Positions 60,601 through 64,000 of a stretch of 64,000 nt of DNA are shown piece after piece; position 1 is the first letter of the stretch; each line of letters opens with the position of its first letter. Source of the stretch: Talinum fruticosum (lineage: Eukaryota > Streptophyta > Magnoliopsida > Caryophyllales > Talinaceae); assembly GCA_021018815.1 (NCBI GenBank), contig JAITYX010000032.1, forward strand, positions 6,537,501 through 6,601,500, written 5' to 3'. The position numbers and the translations under genes are program-made. The notes beneath the pieces are model-generated. The model did no database searches. It was not told the origin of the DNA and saw nothing but the letters and a program-made list of their open reading frames with translations.

Positions 60601-62286
60601 CCCATTCCAGAAATCCCACAGCACATTGAATTCAACAATAACACCTGTTTGTGGGAGTTTTGCTATCACATTTCAAAATGAAGCCCTTATGGTAATAGAA
60701 ATATCCCATAAGATTTTGGAGGTTTGAGTAAGTGGAAACCCCTAGAGCCCCAAAAATGAAACGCTATAACACACCATTCACGGTTTTTGTTGTTATGCTA
60801 AGAGTTCCTACGATGTTATCAAATTGGAGACTATATGCTCCTCCTGGACTCTAATTGAGAAAGGGTGCTTTAGGAGCACTCTAGATAGTTAGGAATGTGA
60901 TCATGATGTATGTTCTTGGGAGTGTAGAATCACATTTCAAATTATACGAGATTGATGTTAATCCATCACGCTTATTCAAATTGTTTAGGGTCACAAAATG
61001 GTCTTTAAACAGACATTCTTTCAACATGGGATCCACTGGTAAGACCTAATCTATCTTGGAGCTTGGAATAGTAAACTGAATTACAACAGGCAAAACTGCT
61101 ACTCCTCGTGTGTTCTAATAGTCAATCGTGCCATTCCATCCCACAATAAATGTAGGACTATCACAGGCAAGGCTGCAAAACTCTCTTTTCTCTTCCAGTT
61201 CTAATAGTCAATCACAGCATGCCATCCTACAACAAATACAACCTGTCACAGGGCCAACTTCAAACATGGAGATGGCCCAAAGTCATATCACATACACATT
61301 CAATGCTAAAGGCATAGCGATTAAAACATTGAAAGCCAAGAGTATCTGCAAACCTGGCAAGATGAATAGGTCCATTTGGAAATGCAGGAACATTGAAATG
61401 AATGGTCACATAGTGTAATCTGTATCCCACTTGTATCTTGATCCAATCTCTCTACAGGCCAAAATTAACCTTGTTAAGCAATTTCACGTTACAATTCTAT
61501 GATTATGCATATCAACAAAGATTCACAAGAAAATTTGACAAACAAACCAAGACAAATTGGGCAAGTTGGAAGCTCGGCATGCCCAGGAGGAGGAGTGCTG
61601 GCAATTTCCGCGAATTCAGTGAACTCCATCGAAAGAACATAGAGAATATGGCATATCTCAACCTAAATTCAAACTCCAACAAGAGAGGAGAAGGGGGAAA
61701 AAGAAACCACATGAATAAATTGGTAATCAAAAAGTTACATCACACCCAACTGACAGAGGTTGCTAACCTCAGGAGGTGAGAATCGCTTCCCATTGAACTT
61801 GTAATAAAATCCATCAGCTGAAACCTGATTTTCCATCCGAATGAACACGCTGTATCTATCTTCCACTCCATCATTCCTGTCCAAACCCAAACTCCAGAAA
61901 ATCACACGTTGACAACCACCCAAATAAGCTTACTCAAATCCCACCAAAACCCACAAAAACCTAGCCAATTTGAGAAAAACCCAGAAAAGGGAGTACCTGA
62001 TGATGAGGAACTCGGAGACGTCCGCCATGTGAGACCCAAAGAACCGTAGAAGATCATCGGAGGAGAAATAATTGGGAACGGCGACTATAAATAGGAGGGT
62101 GGATCTGGTCAGTGGATTCGTCGGGTGAGAGGTTGAGGGATGACAGGCGAGGGTCCGGAAAAGGTGGATTATGCCCCTACGATCGGAGAATTTGGGATTA
62201 GGGCTAGGGTTAGGGTTTGAGTGGGATGGAAGCGAAAGAAAGAGAGGGTGATCTACATCTACAGAGTGGACTCGAATTGCGAACAT
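57625..62286 (-). CDS. BRIZ1/BRIZ2: BRAP2-type RING and UBP-zinc-finger E3 ubiquitin ligase (BRIZ1/BRIZ2-like)
   Basis: Plant homologue of BRCA1-associated protein 2. Arabidopsis BRIZ1 and BRIZ2 form a heteromeric E3 needed for germination. Eleven exons on the minus strand, all in phase: 62286-61997, 61876-61768, 61662-61548, 61451-61354, 59779-59673, 59569-59320, 59055-59002, 58667-58524, 58390-58326, 57977-57923 and 57783-57625. The protein is 481 aa, close to Arabidopsis BRIZ1. The BRAP2 RRM-like domain (about 55-132) includes [22 protein letters not shown] and FNGKRF. The RING (about 167-209) runs from CPIC to [13 protein letters not shown] and CQVCRLC. The UBP zinc finger (about 213-290) includes [37 protein letters not shown] and YVHRL. 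A charged coiled coil (about 340-450) and a basic tail ([11 protein letters not shown]) follow. Exon 8 uses an AAT|GTGGGT donor. The large intron after exon 4 holds repeats. This is the only gene here without a broken frame. Confidence 0.95.
59940..60920. repeat. Tandem repeats in the large BRIZ intron
   Basis: An 83-base unit (TTGCTATATGCTCCTCATGA... to ...CCATTCCAGAAATCCC) occurs twice, at about 60306-60388 and 60389-60470. A 148-base unit (ATTCCAGAAATCCCACAGCA... to ...CCCCTAGAGCCCC) occurs at 60456-60603 and 60604-60751. Copies are nearly identical, so amplification is recent. The wider region shares its degenerate unit, inverted, with TBC intron 5. Frames such as 60484-60669 come from the repeats. 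Confidence 0.85.
62192..62220 (-). other. Telo-box-like stretch inside BRIZ exon 1
   Basis: Read on the minus strand, this coding segment is a run of AAACCCTAACCC-type units (AAACCCTAA core = 62210-62218) encoding an Asn-Pro/Ser-Pro repeat. Telo-boxes near the 5' ends of plant genes are bound by TRB/telomere-repeat-binding factors. Here the motif is both coding and close to the transcription start. Confidence 0.5.
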
Positions 62287-62902
62287 TTTTATGAAATATA
62301 AAGCTTCAATGGCGAAATCGAACTGCCCAGAGAGAGAAAATCGGTGATCTTGATGGAAGAATTCGTGAGGTCTGAGCAGCTCAGCTGAGTTTCTTGAGCT
62401 TTCTCTCAGAGAAATGGCGGTAACAACTTGAAAAACCAAACCCTTTCCCTCACCCCCACTCCCATTCCTTTTTTCCTTTGTTTTTTTCTTTTCTCGGGCT
62501 TTTTATGATATTTTTTTTGTAAAAAACCTCAAAAAAGATACACCTTATGTGTGCTACTTTAAATTTATATATCTTACAATTATTCATAATTTTTAATAAT
62601 TAATTTTATAATTATTTTATTAAACCTTTTAGCAAAAAAATATATATTAAAAACCTTGTATAATGATTTTAATCCTTTAAATTCCTGTAAACACTTACAA
62701 ATATAAATATATTTTATCTAACAATATCGTAGATTTGGTGATTAAACTTGTAAAAATTTCATTTGAAGAGTAGAAATACAAACCGATAAAAATGCTCCAA
62801 CAACGTCATGGTGGAATGAAATTGTTTTAAAATATCTCTTAATTTAGATATAATTATTCATGTGTTACATAGTACAAAAATGAATCGAAGAATGGCATCA
62901 TA
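62287..62902. other. BRIZ leader/promoter and AT-rich spacer
   Basis: 62287-62440 is the probable BRIZ 5' leader and stays open in frame for 51 codons up to an ATG at 62439. Beyond 62460 the DNA is AT-rich with no gene seen until the defensin-like gene. The spacer must hold both the BRIZ promoter and the 3' end of its neighbour. Confidence 0.5.
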
Positions 62903-63519
62903 TTAGTTACAAGGATAAGTACAGCTACATTGTGAAACTTTACTGTTCCCAACTTCAGTGCATTGGCCATTGCCTTTGTACTTGCCAATGCACGCTTTGC
63001 GACACTCTACAAGGTTGCAGTTGCTTGTCATCAACATTTTTTGACATGTACCGTTCTCTTGTGCATTTATCATGCTACCCATTCCTGCATGCATATCCAC
63101 AAAAAAGCAAGATAATTTATCGAAATTTTAGCAAAATTTATCATATGTACCACTTATCGTAAATTATATATGTTTTTTTCACTTGTAGAAATGTTTTCAA
63201 GGATAAGATCTGCCAATATATGAATCTCCTTAAATCTTGCGAAAGTGGGATTCATAATACGAATTGTTGTTGTTATCTGCTTCAACAACTCCCATTGTGG
63301 GTATTGCTTTCACGAGATATAAGAAGATTCGGATATAGGCAGCTATACCCTTGCAAATATGATTTTTACATGTATATAGAGATCGATAATCAAATATGTG
63401 TTTCAATCGATTTAGTCATTTGTTCTATAGATGTATTAAAAATTAGTGAAGAGAAATCAAACACAAACCTGAAAAAAGAGGACAAGAACCAAAAAGATAA
63501 CCGTAGAGAACTTGGCCAT
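62903..63519 (-). CDS. Defensin-like secreted cysteine-rich peptide (probable one-base deletion in exon 1)
   Basis: Two-exon minus-strand gene with the usual layout of plant defensin-like (DEFL) genes. Exon 1 (63519-63469) encodes a signal peptide: MAKFS then a hydrophobic run. Exon 2 (63084-62903) encodes a mature peptide with eight cysteines spaced C-x8-C-x4-C-x3-C-x9-C-x10-C-x-C-x3-C, the cysteine-stabilised alpha-beta pattern. The product is about 77 aa, secreted, of unknown target; relatives act in defence or reproductive signalling. The donor CAG|GTTTGT and acceptor ATGCAG|GAATGG are good but do not join in phase. One extra base in the six-base run at 63471-63476 would give the phase-1 junction usual in this family. 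Without it, splicing leads to an early stop. Specific subfamily not assigned. Confidence 0.75.
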
Positions 63520-63613
63520 TATGCTCTTTAGTTTGAATTGGTTGATGTAATGACGGTGATGTATTTGTGAATTGTGAATTATAAATTATGAATTGTGAAA
63601 GGAGTGATGGTAA

Positions 63614-63621
63614 TATTTATA
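63614..63621 (-). promoter_or_regulatory. Probable TATA box of the defensin-like gene
   Basis: TATAAATA on the minus strand lies about 95 bases before the start codon at 63519, a normal promoter distance. It supports expression from this side. Confidence 0.6.
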
Positions 63622-64000
63622 TTAATCATATAGCTTACAATTTACATTAATTATTGATTTTCCCATTTGTGGTGTTTTTTAAATACAATACTTTTCATCA
63701 TATTTTTGTGATTTCTTACCCATTAAGGGTCAAAGGCATCCATTTATTTCGTGTCTAGTCTAACATTTGCTGTGATTTCCTCCCTTTTTCTCTTTTTTTT
63801 TTAGGTAATTTGGATTTTATATTGCTTGTAACTTCAGATTTTGAGATCTTCTTTCTTCCCCCTTCCCCCTTTTATCCAAAGCACATTTAAGGAATAACAT
63901 CTCAATTATTATTTGTGTATTATTGATTAGATGAGACGCGTGAGATATATATATATATTTTTAATTCATGACAAAAAAAAAAAAAAACAATTTAGTATAA
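63622..64000. other. Promoter flank, AT-rich end of window
   Basis: Upstream flank of the defensin-like gene. A (TA)n run lies at about 63947-63959 and poly(A) at 63973-63987. No other gene is visible. Confidence 0.5.

Noticed and set aside
60484..60669. 61-aa minus-strand frame in the BRIZ intron
   Set aside because: It lies in the tandemly duplicated intronic repeat and has internal peptide duplication due to the repeat.
59780..61760. Apparent loss of the RING exon in BRIZ
   Set aside because: Reading the minus strand carefully shows two short exons (61662-61548 and 61451-61354) that rejoin in phase and encode a complete RING.
62932..63162. Cys-rich 76-aa frame on the plus strand
   Set aside because: It is the antisense shadow of the defensin-like exon; the minus-strand cysteine spacing, signal exon and TATA box favour the minus strand.
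1..64000. CRISPR arrays, operons, bacterial or organellar insertions, rRNA genes
   Set aside because: No regularly spaced palindromic repeats, no polycistronic layout and no recognisable rRNA or organellar blocks were seen.

Overview
This is nuclear DNA from a flowering plant, almost certainly a eudicot. The intergenic DNA is very AT-rich. The genes have many small GT-AG introns, and the proteins belong to plant families: Aux/IAA, TOPLESS-related, BRIZ-type RING/UBP-zinc-finger and defensin-like. A Stowaway-like MITE, a CACTA end, a SINE-like (TTG)n tail and a retroposon with target-site duplications also fit a plant genome. Recurrent pieces resembling GTGAGACGG...TTGTG (30600-30660, 41795-41850) remind me of repeats common in Caryophyllales, but I would not rest an order-level assignment on that.

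Layout: 1-8200 is intergenic and rich in repeats. 8366-17776 (+) is a 15-exon TBC/RabGAP gene of the TBC1D15/GYP7 type. 18164-27060 is intergenic with duplications and MITE/SINE remnants. 27229-29667 (+) is an Aux/IAA gene, closest by eye to IAA29. About 31490-35747 (+) is a GT17 N-acetylglucosaminyltransferase gene with a 3-kb 5'UTR intron. 35748-47980 is a 12-kb AT-rich gap. 48475-56548 (+) is a 25-exon TOPLESS-related corepressor gene (TPR2/TPR3-like). 57625-62286 (-) is an 11-exon BRIZ1/2-type E3 ligase gene, convergent with the previous gene. 62903-63519 (-) is a two-exon defensin-like peptide gene.

The main result of the hunt concerns the sequence itself. Five of the six genes carry single-base deletions that break otherwise family-conserved frames. 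I count eight in all, each in or next to a run of one base, and saw no insertions. The affected genes are otherwise intact, so uncorrected homopolymer errors from long reads explain this better than five pseudogenes. Gene models taken automatically from this window would be truncated or split.

Functionally, the Aux/IAA protein (EAR motif LxLxL) and the TOPLESS-related corepressor belong to one pathway: EAR motifs recruit TPL/TPR proteins to silence auxin genes. They lie about 19 kb apart, which may be chance. The other genes are Rab GTPase regulation, Golgi N-glycan modification, ubiquitin ligation and a secreted peptide. I see no operon-like or novel multigene system. The more unusual items are a degenerate repeat family shared by introns of two genes, a possible orphan alternative exon after the TBC gene, uORFs ahead of the GT17 start, a perfect GC-rich palindrome upstream of the TPR gene and a telo-box-like stretch inside BRIZ coding sequence.
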